Program-made: the position numbers and the translations under genes
In this document: piece after piece, positions 8,967-16,832 of the stretch
How the letters are laid out: every line of letters begins with the position of its first letter
Numbering within the stretch: position 1 is the first letter of the stretch
Notes under the pieces: generated by a model
Databases searched by the model: none
What the model was told of the DNA's origin: nothing
Seen by the model: the letters and a program-made list of their open reading frames with translations, nothing else
From: Planctomycetota bacterium
GTDB taxonomy: Bacteria; Planctomycetota; UBA1135; GCA-002686595
Length of the DNA stretch: 64,000 nt
Assembly: GCA_002683825.1 (NCBI GenBank)
Contig: NYUD01000011.1
Location: forward strand, 1-64,000
Reading direction: 5' to 3'

Positions 8967-10010
8967 ATGCGCCCGCCCAAGAACGCTCTTTCCTTCGCCC
9001 TGGGACTGGCAGCTGCCGCGTCGCTCCCCCTTCTCGCAAGCCCGAAGACCGACGACGCCGATCTCGTCCGCAGCTTCTCGCGCACGGTGCAGCGAACGGC
9101 GAAAGCAGCTTCACCGGCGGTGGTCAGCGTGGAGGTCACCTTCAGGAATCAGCGGGAAACCTCCAGAAATCCGGACAGAACCGGCGAGGGCTCCGGGGTG
9201 ATCCTGAGCGCCGATGGGCTGGTGGTGACGAACTACCACGTGGCCGGCCGGGCCGACTCGATTCAGGTGCGCCTCTCTGATGGACGTCGACTCGATGCGC
9301 GCCTCAAGGGCTCGGATCGCGAAACGGATCTGGCCGTGCTCCAGATCGACAGCAAGGAAAAATTCGAGCACCTCGAACTGCGGGACGACTTGCCCAGGAT
9401 CGGCGAATACGTGCTCGCCATAGGCAACCCCCTGGGTTACGACCAGACCGTCACCAGCGGCATCATCAGCGCCAGCGGCAGGCGCATCGGCGTGGCGACC
9501 TACGAGAATTTCCTGCAGACCGACGCCGCCATCAATCCCGGCAATTCGGGTGGACCGCTGGTCGACCTGGATGGAGAGGTGGTGGGAATCATCACCGCCC
9601 TCGAGAACCTGCAACGGGGCAGTCAGGGACTCGGTTTTGCGATTCCGGCCGACATGGTGCGCGACGTCGTAGGTGAGATCCTGGACAAGGGTAGCGTCGT
9701 GCGCGGCTTCATGGGCGTCACGGTCGGCGACATCACCCCGGCCCAATCCTCCCGGATCGGTCTCGACGAGAGTCCGCACGTCGTGATCAGAGAGATCGTC
9801 GATCGGGGCCCCGCCGAACTCGCGGGGCTCAGGCCGGGTGACGTCATCCTGTTGATCGACGGTCAGCGGGTCGACGAATCCTACGACGTGCTCGAAACCG
9901 TGGCCGAGGTCGACCCCGGCGAGACGGTGAGCGTCCGGCTCTGGCGCGACGGGCACCGGCTGGATGTCGACGTGCACGTCGGGAAACGCCCCGAGCTGCG
10001 CTTTCGCTAG
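8967..10010 (+). CDS. HtrA/DegP-like trypsin-fold serine protease with one PDZ domain
   Basis: A periplasmic or surface protease of 347 aa, probably part of envelope protein quality control. The N terminus is signal-like (residues 1-25). The S1C protease domain has the triad His91 (TNYHVA), Asp121 (TDLAVL) and Ser194 (NPGNSGGPL). A single PDZ domain follows from about residue 250 (GFMGVTVGDI, then AGLRPGDVILLIDGQRV). With one PDZ and 347 residues it resembles DegS more than the two-PDZ DegP, but there is no clear uncleaved anchor, so I give no symbol. ATG 8967 immediately precedes the hydrophobic leader. The convergent lipoprotein gene ends 29 bases downstream, with an inverted repeat covering both stops. 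Confidence 0.93.
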   Translation: MRPPKNALSFALGLAAAASLPLLASPKTDDADLVRSFSRTVQRTAKAASPAVVSVEVTFRNQRETSRNPDRTGEGSGVILSADGLVVTNYHVAGRADSIQVRLSDGRRLDARLKGSDRETDLAVLQIDSKEKFEHLELRDDLPRIGEYVLAIGNPLGYDQTVTSGIISASGRRIGVATYENFLQTDAAINPGNSGGPLVDLDGEVVGIITALENLQRGSQGLGFAIPADMVRDVVGEILDKGSVVRGFMGVTVGDITPAQSSRIGLDESPHVVIREIVDRGPAELAGLRPGDVILLIDGQRVDESYDVLETVAEVDPGETVSVRLWRDGHRLDVDVHVGKRPELRFR

Positions 10011-10044
10011 CGCACCCGGGCGGGTTTCGCCGCCGGCGCTAGCG
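10005..10044. terminator. Inverted repeat spanning both convergent stop codons
   Basis: The sequences cgctagcgc (10005-10013) and gcgctagcg (10036-10044) form a 9-bp stem around a GC-rich 22-base loop that can pair further (accc with gggt). It covers the protease stop (10008-10010) and the lipoprotein stop (10039-10041). There is no T-run, so it is a likely but imperfect bidirectional terminator. Confidence 0.4.
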
Positions 10045-11937
10045 TTCCCACCGGGAGGCGTCGGAGAAGCGAACCTCCGACACGTCGATCCTGACGGTCA
10101 CCGTCTCCCCGGGCAGAAAGAACGCCGTCGCGGTTTCCTCGACCGTCATGCCGCGTGTGACGATCGCACCGGGGGCGTACGCGCCGAACTCCTGCCCCCC
10201 GCTCAGGCTGTGGGGGAAGCTCCCGACCTCGACACCGTGTCTGTCGAGGTAGTGGAAGTCGGTCTGGAGAGCCAGCACGTCCTTGTTGGAGGTGTTGTGA
10301 AGCCGCATTGCGATCTGCGGGAGGCCGTCCCCACGCCTCTTGAATCGGACGAATTCCGCCTGCACCGGGCCGAGGCCCTCGAACTGCAGGGCTTCCAGGG
10401 CGACGGGCATGTCCTCGTGGCGAAGCAGGCGAATTCCCTCGATCGCAAAGGGGTAGGTGAGCTCCTTCACCGTGCACACCTTCACGTCGATCCGTGCGGG
10501 AATCTCGGTGGTCCGAAAACCGGCCGCCAGGTTCTCCCCCAATCCGAAGGAATCGCTGAACAGCGTTTCCAGAGGAGAGTCGTCCTTCTCCGTCGCTGAA
10601 AAGCGAAGCTCGGTCAGGGCGACCCGCTCGGGTGGAGCGTTGAACCGAAAGCGGGAGGTCGCTCCCCACTGAACGAGCTCGAGCGCGCGGTCCCCGAACA
10701 GTTCACGCTTGTCGAGCTGTCCTTTGCGCCAGGACAGGCGATCGACCCTGGTGGGCAGGCGCAGGGTGAGCCTACCGGCGAGGCGGCGAATGCGCTCGAC
10801 CGATCGCAGGAGCCCGGAAAGCTCGAGCGTCAGCAGATCGCTCCAGTAGGCGCCCTGGATGTTCGGTTTGCCCAGGAAGCTCACCCCCTCCTCGGTGTGG
10901 AGGTTGTTGCCGCTCTTGTCGGTGATCTTCTTGATCGTGATGTGTTCGAACATCTGGCTCTGGAACCCGAGCACGGCCGGGGACATGCCGAGCGAACGGA
11001 CGGCCAGGGAAAGTCGGGCGGTGGCCAGGGGCACGCGCTCTTCAAGATCCACGATTTCGATCAGGAAAGGTCCCTCCAGGGCGGTCGGCCACGTGCGCCG
11101 GCCAGGCGCGAAGGTAAGGATCGGGGAAGTCGCGGTGTTCCACGGTTCGGGATAGATGGGGACCAGGCCGACGGCCGCGGCAACGCGTTCGAGGGCGTCG
11201 ATCCGCGAGACCCCCCGGGCGTCCAGGTGCACCGCTCGCTGAAGCGCCGCCAGCGAGCCCGCGGTGTCGACCACCAGCCCGGCGGGCTCGACGATTTCGC
11301 GCACGATCTCGAGCGCCGGACGACCCCCGGCGGCCAGGTTGTAGCTCCAGTGGTTGTCGTGCTTGCGCCGGGTGGTGGAGGCGATGGCTTCAAAGGCCCC
11401 CTGCTGATGGGCCGCATCTTCGAAGTACGCGCCGCTCTCGTATTCGTCAAGGATCCCGGGCATCTCGCCCGGGTCGCGTTCCTCCGGAAGAGGGACGGGC
11501 GCCAACAAGCTCCCGAGCTCTTCGAAATCGACGACGAATTCCCCGATCTCCGCCACGGAGATTCGCAGGCCGAAGACGCACCAGCGAGCTTCCGTCCTTC
11601 TCATGAGGACGTCGAGGATCTGGGCTTGCCCATCGATGGTGGCGGCGACGGGCACCTCGGCCTGCTCACCATCGTCCCCATGAAACCGAGGCGCGAGCAC
11701 CTCCCAGGACTCGAGCGTTGCGCCGTCGAGTTGAAACCCCTCACCGCTCTGCATCCCCTGGAGCGCCCGGGTCGTCAAGAGCTCTGAGAAGGCCGACCCG
11801 TCGCCCTGTTCGACCGCCTCGAAGAAGCTCGTGGCGAGGGACCGCGGATCCCGCCCCGCCTCCTGCTCTGCGCCGAGCTCCTCGGTGCGGGCGCAGGCGG
11901 ATAGAGCGACGACGAAAAGAAGCGCGAAACGGGCCAT
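10039..11937 (-). CDS. Large envelope lipoprotein with STN-like segment
   Basis: A 632-residue lipoprotein of unknown function. The N terminus MARFALLFVVALSAC has a lipobox with Cys15. Residues about 30-130 (SLATSFFEAVEQGDGSAFSELL) resemble the NTF2-like DUF4878-type lipoprotein fold. A central part (about 205-250, with SRIDALERVAAAVGLVPI) follows the secretin/TonB N-terminal (STN) short-domain pattern. The C-terminal 150 residues are beta-rich with FxRFKRRG and LHNTSNKDVLALQTDFHYLD, like an Ig-fold. Start ATG 11937 gives the lipobox directly. The next minus-strand gene upstream starts 137 bases away. No metabolic context identifies its role; it probably acts at the periplasmic face. Confidence 0.7.
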   Translation of the reverse strand: MARFALLFVVALSACARTEELGAEQEAGRDPRSLATSFFEAVEQGDGSAFSELLTTRALQGMQSGEGFQLDGATLESWEVLAPRFHGDDGEQAEVPVAATIDGQAQILDVLMRRTEARWCVFGLRISVAEIGEFVVDFEELGSLLAPVPLPEERDPGEMPGILDEYESGAYFEDAAHQQGAFEAIASTTRRKHDNHWSYNLAAGGRPALEIVREIVEPAGLVVDTAGSLAALQRAVHLDARGVSRIDALERVAAAVGLVPIYPEPWNTATSPILTFAPGRRTWPTALEGPFLIEIVDLEERVPLATARLSLAVRSLGMSPAVLGFQSQMFEHITIKKITDKSGNNLHTEEGVSFLGKPNIQGAYWSDLLTLELSGLLRSVERIRRLAGRLTLRLPTRVDRLSWRKGQLDKRELFGDRALELVQWGATSRFRFNAPPERVALTELRFSATEKDDSPLETLFSDSFGLGENLAAGFRTTEIPARIDVKVCTVKELTYPFAIEGIRLLRHEDMPVALEALQFEGLGPVQAEFVRFKRRGDGLPQIAMRLHNTSNKDVLALQTDFHYLDRHGVEVGSFPHSLSGGQEFGAYAPGAIVTRGMTVEETATAFFLPGETVTVRIDVSEVRFSDASRWER

Positions 11938-12074
11938 GGGGGACTCTTCGGATCCTCGTGGACGGGGGCGGAAACGCCACTTGCCCTATCGGAGACCCGC
12001 CGACGAACCTTGAAGACGGCCCCCTGGAAAGGGGCGCTGGAGGCTCGTGGAGTACGGCTCGGCCTTCGACGCTG

Positions 12075-13382
12075 CTAGCCCCATCCGTCGCGCCAGACGC
12101 GCGCCAGGAGCCCGCAGGCCTGCTCCTCGCTGGCGCGGAGCTCTGCCCCGTTCCAGTCGAAGGCCGACCCGCAACGATAGGCGACGCTGCCGAGGAGAAC
12201 GGTTTCGGTCAAAGGACCTGCCTTCTCGAAGGGACACGTCGTCGGGCCGCGCGTCTTGCAGGCCTCGATCCACTCGCGATAGTGCCCGATGGATCCTGGA
12301 ATCCACGGAGCGGGTGGCGTGAAGCCGGCGAAGCGTTCCTCCGGAAGGAGCAGGTGGCGATCGTAGTCGGCGAGCAGCATCCCGTCCGATCCCACGAACA
12401 GAACGCCCATGCCCCACTTCGGCAAGGCGCCGGATTCAAGCTGGGGCGGTAGCAGACCGCCGTCGTGCCAGTGGAGGGTGACGGGAGCGAGCGACGCGCC
12501 GAGGTTCGAGGTGCGGCGCGGAAATTCCCAGTGCGCGCGCATCCACGGCGGCGCCGTTTCCGGATGGACGGGCGGGCCTTCGGCGGAGACGTGGGTGGGG
12601 CGCTCCAGCTCGAGCGCCCAGAACGCGAGGTCGATGAGGTGGCAGCCCATGTCACCCAGGGTGCCGCTGCCGAAGTCCCACCAGGAGCGCCAGTTCGCCG
12701 GGAGGTAGGTGGGGTGGTAGGGGCGGTACGGAGCCGGCCCGAGCCACAGGTCGTAGTGCAGGTGCGCGGGGACGGGCGGCCCGTCCAGCGGTCGCTCGCC
12801 CCCGCTCCAGGCCTTGCCGACCCAGGCGTGGCATTCGCCGATGGAGCCGATGGCCCCGCTACCCACCAGTTCGACCACGCGACGATAGTTCGACGTGGCG
12901 TGAATCTGGGTGCCCATCTGGGTCACGGCCCGGTTTCTTTGCGCCGCCTCCGCGACGCGACGCGCCTCGGTCACGCTGTGGGTCAGCGGTTTCTCGCAGT
13001 AGACGTCGAGACCGAGCTCCAGGGCGAGCAGGGTGGCCGGCGCATGCGTATGGTCCGCCGTACTGATCACCACCGCGTCCAGCTCTTCGCACTCGAGCAT
13101 GACGCGGAAGTCGTTGTAGCGACGCGCGCCTGCGTGCTTCTCACCGGCTGACGTCAGGTACAGCTCGTCGACGTCGCACAGGGCGACCACGTTCTGCCCT
13201 GCGACGCCCGCCAGATTCGCGGCCCCGCGGTTGGCCACACCGACGAAACCGACGTCGAGTCTGTCTTCGAGGGGTCGGGACGCCCTCCGACGCGGGGCCC
13301 TACAGCCGCTGAGCAGCGCGGAGGCGGCCAGGGCGATCCCTGAACCGAGTCCGGAACGGAGCAGGGTGCGACGATCTTGCAC
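12075..13382 (-). CDS. Gfo/Idh/MocA family oxidoreductase, Tat-exported or lipid-anchored
   Basis: A 435-residue NAD(P)-dependent sugar or inositol dehydrogenase-like protein. The leader has a twin-arginine pattern (DRRTLLRSGLG), a hydrophobic stretch and a lipobox-like LLSGC. The Rossmann fold starts at VGFVGVANRG, and the family motif CEKPLTHS follows. The C-terminal substrate-binding domain contains SWWDFGSGTLGDMGCHLIDL, typical of the planctomycete secreted subfamily. I chose GTG 13382 since it begins directly at the Tat motif; the frame is open to 13532 but those residues look random. The 146-bp gap upstream separates it from the channel gene on the same strand. The substrate is unknown. 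Confidence 0.9.
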   Translation of the reverse strand: MQDRRTLLRSGLGSGIALAASALLSGCRAPRRRASRPLEDRLDVGFVGVANRGAANLAGVAGQNVVALCDVDELYLTSAGEKHAGARRYNDFRVMLECEELDAVVISTADHTHAPATLLALELGLDVYCEKPLTHSVTEARRVAEAAQRNRAVTQMGTQIHATSNYRRVVELVGSGAIGSIGECHAWVGKAWSGGERPLDGPPVPAHLHYDLWLGPAPYRPYHPTYLPANWRSWWDFGSGTLGDMGCHLIDLAFWALELERPTHVSAEGPPVHPETAPPWMRAHWEFPRRTSNLGASLAPVTLHWHDGGLLPPQLESGALPKWGMGVLFVGSDGMLLADYDRHLLLPEERFAGFTPPAPWIPGSIGHYREWIEACKTRGPTTCPFEKAGPLTETVLLGSVAYRCGSAFDWNGAELRASEEQACGLLARVWRDGWG

Positions 13383-13528
13383 GTGGTGGGTGCCACCCGC
13401 GTACTCGGATCGTGCCGGGTGGCCCGGTTGCGGGCCGACGTCACGACCGGGCCCTGAGCTACGGCCCGGCGCTGCACGATCACCCCGGGCCCCGTCGGGC
13501 GCCGGGTCCGGATCGGGGCTCGAGCGCG

Positions 13529-14347
13529 TCAAAGCCTCTCTCCACAGAACTTGCAGTGCGCTGCGTCCAGCTCGTGGCCGGACGAGCCGCAGGACGGGCA
13601 GGCCTGACCGGAGACGGAGCGCACCTGAACCAGCTCCGCCGACATGATCCCGGTCGGCACGGCGATGATCCCGTAGCCCAGGATCATGATGCAGGCGGCC
13701 ACCGCCTGGCCGAACGGCGTCTCCGGAGAGATGTCTCCATAGCCGACCGTCGTCAGCGTGACGACCGCCCAGTAGATCCCCCGTGGAATGCTGGTGAAAC
13801 CGTGCTCGGGGCCCTCCACCAGGTACATGAGCGATCCGCAGATCACCACGATCGAGGCCACGGCGAAGAGAAAGACGGCGATCTTGCGTCGACTCGCGGC
13901 CAGGGCCCGCAGGAGCAATTCGGACTCGCTCACGTAGTTAGCGAGCTTGAGCACCCGAAACACGCGCAGGATCCGCAGCGTGCGGATCACGCTCATGGCT
14001 TGCACGCCGGGCAACACGACGGAGACGTAGGTGGGCAGGATCGACAACAGATCGACGACGCCGAAGAAGCTGCGCACATACCGCAAAGGCCGACCGACAC
14101 ACAGAATACGCAGGATGTATTCGATCGTGAACAGGAGCGTAAAGGACCATTCGGCGACCCGTAAGAGGGTGCCGTACTGATCCCTGATCCAGACCACACT
14201 CTCGAGCAGCACGACCACCATGCTCAGCACGATCGAGACGATCAGTGCAACGTCGAAGGCCTTCCCCGCAGGAGTGTCCGATTCGAAGATGACCTCGTGC
14301 AGGTTGGCACGCCAATCGCGCGGGTCTCCGGCCTCTCCGTGTCTCAT
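13529..14347 (-). CDS. Voltage-gated-type potassium channel with C-terminal zinc ribbon
   Basis: A 272-residue six-helix ion channel. S1-S3 run from about residues 30 to 105, and S4 carries regularly spaced arginines (RTLRILRVFRVLK). The pore loop has the K+ selectivity filter TTVGYGD, followed by S6 (FGQAVAACIMILGYGIIAVPTGI). The C-terminal 25 residues form a CxxC...CxxC zinc ribbon (CPSCGSSGHE, then CKFCG). It belongs to the KvAP-like prokaryotic family and probably conducts K+ across the inner membrane. Start ATG 14347 precedes a short acidic N terminus. The gene is followed on the same strand by the oxidoreductase but the gap suggests separate expression. Confidence 0.93.
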   Translation of the reverse strand: MRHGEAGDPRDWRANLHEVIFESDTPAGKAFDVALIVSIVLSMVVVLLESVVWIRDQYGTLLRVAEWSFTLLFTIEYILRILCVGRPLRYVRSFFGVVDLLSILPTYVSVVLPGVQAMSVIRTLRILRVFRVLKLANYVSESELLLRALAASRRKIAVFLFAVASIVVICGSLMYLVEGPEHGFTSIPRGIYWAVVTLTTVGYGDISPETPFGQAVAACIMILGYGIIAVPTGIMSAELVQVRSVSGQACPSCGSSGHELDAAHCKFCGERL

Positions 14348-14408
14348 GGACGGAAAGACTACCCACTGAGTCGCAGACCGCGCAGGCCCGCTTCCCTACA
14401 ATCGGGCC

Positions 14409-14870
14409 ATGGGCGACACGAATCCCACCCTGATCGGCCGAACCCTGTCCAGCGTGGTGCGGATGCTCGAAACCGACCCGGCGAGCGCTGAAGCGTGGAC
14501 CGAGGCGCGCCGTGCGCTGGGGCTACTGCGCGACGAGAACCCGGACCTGGCGGCCGCCGTCGAATCCGAGGACATGGACGCCCTGCGCGGGATCGTCGAT
14601 GCCTGGTACGCCGAGGACCACAAGCTCCCGGAGCAAGACCGCAACCTCCTCAAGCGCGCCATGAAAGCCTACCGCAAGCGCCTGAAGCTGACGCTCCTCG
14701 ACGCGGAGTCCGCAGTCGGCGGCGGACCGATGAGCGGCGGCCGCACCTCCGACATCGTCGGCATCACGCCGCCCGATCACTACCCTCGCGAGGTCTGGGA
14801 CGAGCTCGTTGTCCTGGGCCGGCTCGTCGATGCGCGATACGGGATGTACGAGCTACCGCCGGGAGGATGA
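14409..14870 (+). CDS. Hypothetical small helical protein, 153 aa
   Basis: Not recognised. The product is a mostly helical, charged 153-residue protein without signal peptide or membrane segment. It has an N-terminal helix-rich domain (WTEARRALGLL, then RNLLKRAMKAYRKRLKL) and a Gly-rich linker. A short C-terminal segment (DHYPREVWDELVVLGRLVDARYGMYELP) looks like a separate helix pair. ATG 14409 lies 61 bases from the divergent channel start, so the two genes may share a promoter region. Codon and amino-acid use look like a real gene; the overlapping frames are Arg/Pro-rich shadows. Confidence 0.6.
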   Translation: MGDTNPTLIGRTLSSVVRMLETDPASAEAWTEARRALGLLRDENPDLAAAVESEDMDALRGIVDAWYAEDHKLPEQDRNLLKRAMKAYRKRLKLTLLDAESAVGGGPMSGGRTSDIVGITPPDHYPREVWDELVVLGRLVDARYGMYELPPGG

Positions 14871-15075
14871 GAGACCAGGTAACGCGACGGTGCCGCCCTC
14901 TTTCACGGACACGTCGGGGGGCATGAGCGAGGGGGTCGACCTCTCGACGCGAAAGAAGAGCCCACGCCGGTTCCGACTGTGGTCGGTAAGCCGGCGCAGC
15001 AGACGCCCGTACCGGCGTTGACGACACCTCCCGGCGAAGAGGAACCGGACGGGAACAAACGAATGCGAGCCTCGT

Positions 15076-15528
15076 CTAGCTCGCCGTACGGAGTCGCGCC
15101 AGGAACACGAGGAGACCGACGCCGATCGCCGCGAGCATCACACGCAGCTCCAGGCGCTCGACCACCAGGATCGAGACGGAAAAAGTCGCCACGCAGACGA
15201 GATAGGCGCGACGTTTCGCGCCCGGCGACACACTGCGGTTCTCTCGCCATTGGCGCAGGAACGGCCCCAGCCGCTCGTGTTCCATCAGGCGCCGATGGAG
15301 GCGCGGCGAAGAACGCGCGAAGCAGGCCGCTGCCAGAAGCAAGAACGGCGTCGTGGGGAGGAGCGGCAAGAAGACCCCCAGAACGGCGAGCCCCATCGTG
15401 ATCCAACCCAGAAGTTGCAGCAGTCGACGGACGTACCAGGGACGCACGCTCGCCTCGGGTTCGCCAGGCCGGGGCGCGCCCACCAGGGGCTCTGCCTGCG
15501 CCCTTTCGCGTTGTGTTCCGATCGTCAT
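15076..15528 (-). CDS. DUF454 (YbaN-family) inner-membrane protein
   Basis: A 150-residue membrane protein of the DUF454/YbaN family, whose function is unestablished. The family hallmark GVFLPLLPTTPFLLLAAACFARSSPRLHRRLM is present in full across residues about 53-83, followed by the usual FLRQWRE and SPGAKRRAYL segments. Two further hydrophobic helices end the protein. I prefer ATG 15528; the frame is open to 15618 but the extra 30 residues are outside the family. It converges with the 153-aa gene across a 205-bp gap that contains only a hairpin without T-run near 14966-14995. Confidence 0.9.
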   Translation of the reverse strand: MTIGTQRERAQAEPLVGAPRPGEPEASVRPWYVRRLLQLLGWITMGLAVLGVFLPLLPTTPFLLLAAACFARSSPRLHRRLMEHERLGPFLRQWRENRSVSPGAKRRAYLVCVATFSVSILVVERLELRVMLAAIGVGLLVFLARLRTAS

Positions 15529-15645
15529 GGGTCGTTCCAGGGTGAGGTCGGTCCCTTCTCCGACAGTGAATCGTCCGGCCTTCCGATCCGCCGCCCGTCC
15601 GGGTGGGACGAACAACATACCTCAGTCCCCCCGGATTCGGGGAGC

Positions 15646-16578
15646 CTAGAGGGAGTCGTATGCGGTTGCACGATCACGGCGGCGGGCGAGTTCGTTGGCG
15701 TAGCGGACGCCGAGCTCCGCCGCGTGGGCCGGCAGCCACTCGCTCAATGCAATCGACCCCGTGGGCGCCGAATCGGTGACCAGCAGATCGTCCATGAGGG
15801 CGTCGATCTCCGGCCCGGTCAGCACCACATCGCGCAGCCACCAACCGAGAACGCTCGCCATGGCGAGTCCGGCCCAGCGCGGGATGCCCACGAGCGGGCG
15901 TTCGCAACCGATGGCGCGACCGATGGTCCGGACCAGCTCGGAATAGGTGTAGGTCTCGGGACCGACGGCATCGACGATGCGCTCGCCCGTGCCGGCCGCC
16001 TCCTGGACCACCAGCTCGGCGAGATCGCCCACGTGGATCGGCGTCAGCCGGTAACGGCCGTCCCCGAAGACACCGAAGAGGGGGAAGCGACGCTGCATCC
16101 ACGCGATGTTGTTCAGCAGTATGTCGGGCCCACCGAAAAGGACGGCCGGCCTCAAAATCGTGTGTGGCAGGCCGGTCGCCTGCAACGCCGATTCCAGCTG
16201 CGCCTTGCCGCGGAAGTACTCGTAGGGACTGTCGAGCGATGGGTTGGCGACGCTCACGTGAACCACCCGTCCCACCCCGGCGCGCGTGGCGGCAGCGAAG
16301 AGAACCCGCGTGTTTTGAACCGCCGCCGCTTGCGAAAAACCCGCCCTGGCGAAGCGCACCCAGTACGTGTTCACCAGGACGTCAGCGCCTGCGCAGGCGC
16401 GTTCCAGGGCATCGGGACGCGCAAAGTCGAGCGGACATACCTGCACGGCCTGCCCGAAGGGATGGGCCCGGCCGGGAGAGGCGGTGAGGGTGCGCACGGT
16501 GTGTCCGAGGGCAAGGAGCCGTTCGGTGATGAAGCGCCCCGAATACCCGAATGCGCCGGTCACCACGTAAGTCGCCAT
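15646..16578 (-). CDS. NAD(P)-binding SDR/epimerase-like protein (NDUFA9/NmrA type)
   Basis: A 310-residue atypical or extended short-chain dehydrogenase. The nucleotide-binding motif is VVTGAFGYSGRFI (residues 5-17). It is followed by a conserved ADVLVNTYW strand, a YEYFRGKAQLE segment in the YxxxK position, and TILRPAVLFG. This pattern is that of NDUFA9-like SDR_a5 proteins linked to respiratory complex I or quinone-related chemistry, but the substrate is not determinable here. Start ATG 16578 is decided by a strong Shine-Dalgarno, aaaggagg on the minus strand, 6 bases upstream, which is unusual in this window. The open frame extends upstream to 16662 without coding character. Confidence 0.87.
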   Translation of the reverse strand: MATYVVTGAFGYSGRFITERLLALGHTVRTLTASPGRAHPFGQAVQVCPLDFARPDALERACAGADVLVNTYWVRFARAGFSQAAAVQNTRVLFAAATRAGVGRVVHVSVANPSLDSPYEYFRGKAQLESALQATGLPHTILRPAVLFGGPDILLNNIAWMQRRFPLFGVFGDGRYRLTPIHVGDLAELVVQEAAGTGERIVDAVGPETYTYSELVRTIGRAIGCERPLVGIPRWAGLAMASVLGWWLRDVVLTGPEIDALMDDLLVTDSAPTGSIALSEWLPAHAAELGVRYANELARRRDRATAYDSL

Positions 16579-16584
16579 CGCTCG

Positions 16585-16592
16585 CCTCCTTT
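16585..16592 (-). promoter_or_regulatory. Strong Shine-Dalgarno for the SDR gene
   Basis: On the minus strand the sequence aaaggagg lies 6 bases before the ATG at 16578. It is the best anti-SD match I noticed in the window, where most genes have weak or no SD, and it fixes the start. Confidence 0.75.
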
Positions 16593-16832
16593 CGATTCCC
16601 CTCCCCCTGGAAAGGTGGTGCACACCAGGGCTCGAGAGTATGCAGCACCGATCGGCCGTCACCTAATCGGTGTTCAAGACCCGGACGCGACCGTCAGGAG
16701 CCCGTGGAATTCTCCCCGCGAGGCTCCGCGGCCTCCATCCGCTGGGAGCAACCGGGTCGAGTGGAGCCTCGAACCGAGAGGTTGGCCCCGGGGCAGTCGT
16801 TGCGCCCGGCACGAGCCTGCTTCCTGACCTCC

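Noticed and set aside
8461-9201. 246-aa plus-strand frame before and into the HtrA gene
   Set aside because: It crosses the terminator hairpin and is out of frame with the protease; composition is random-like.
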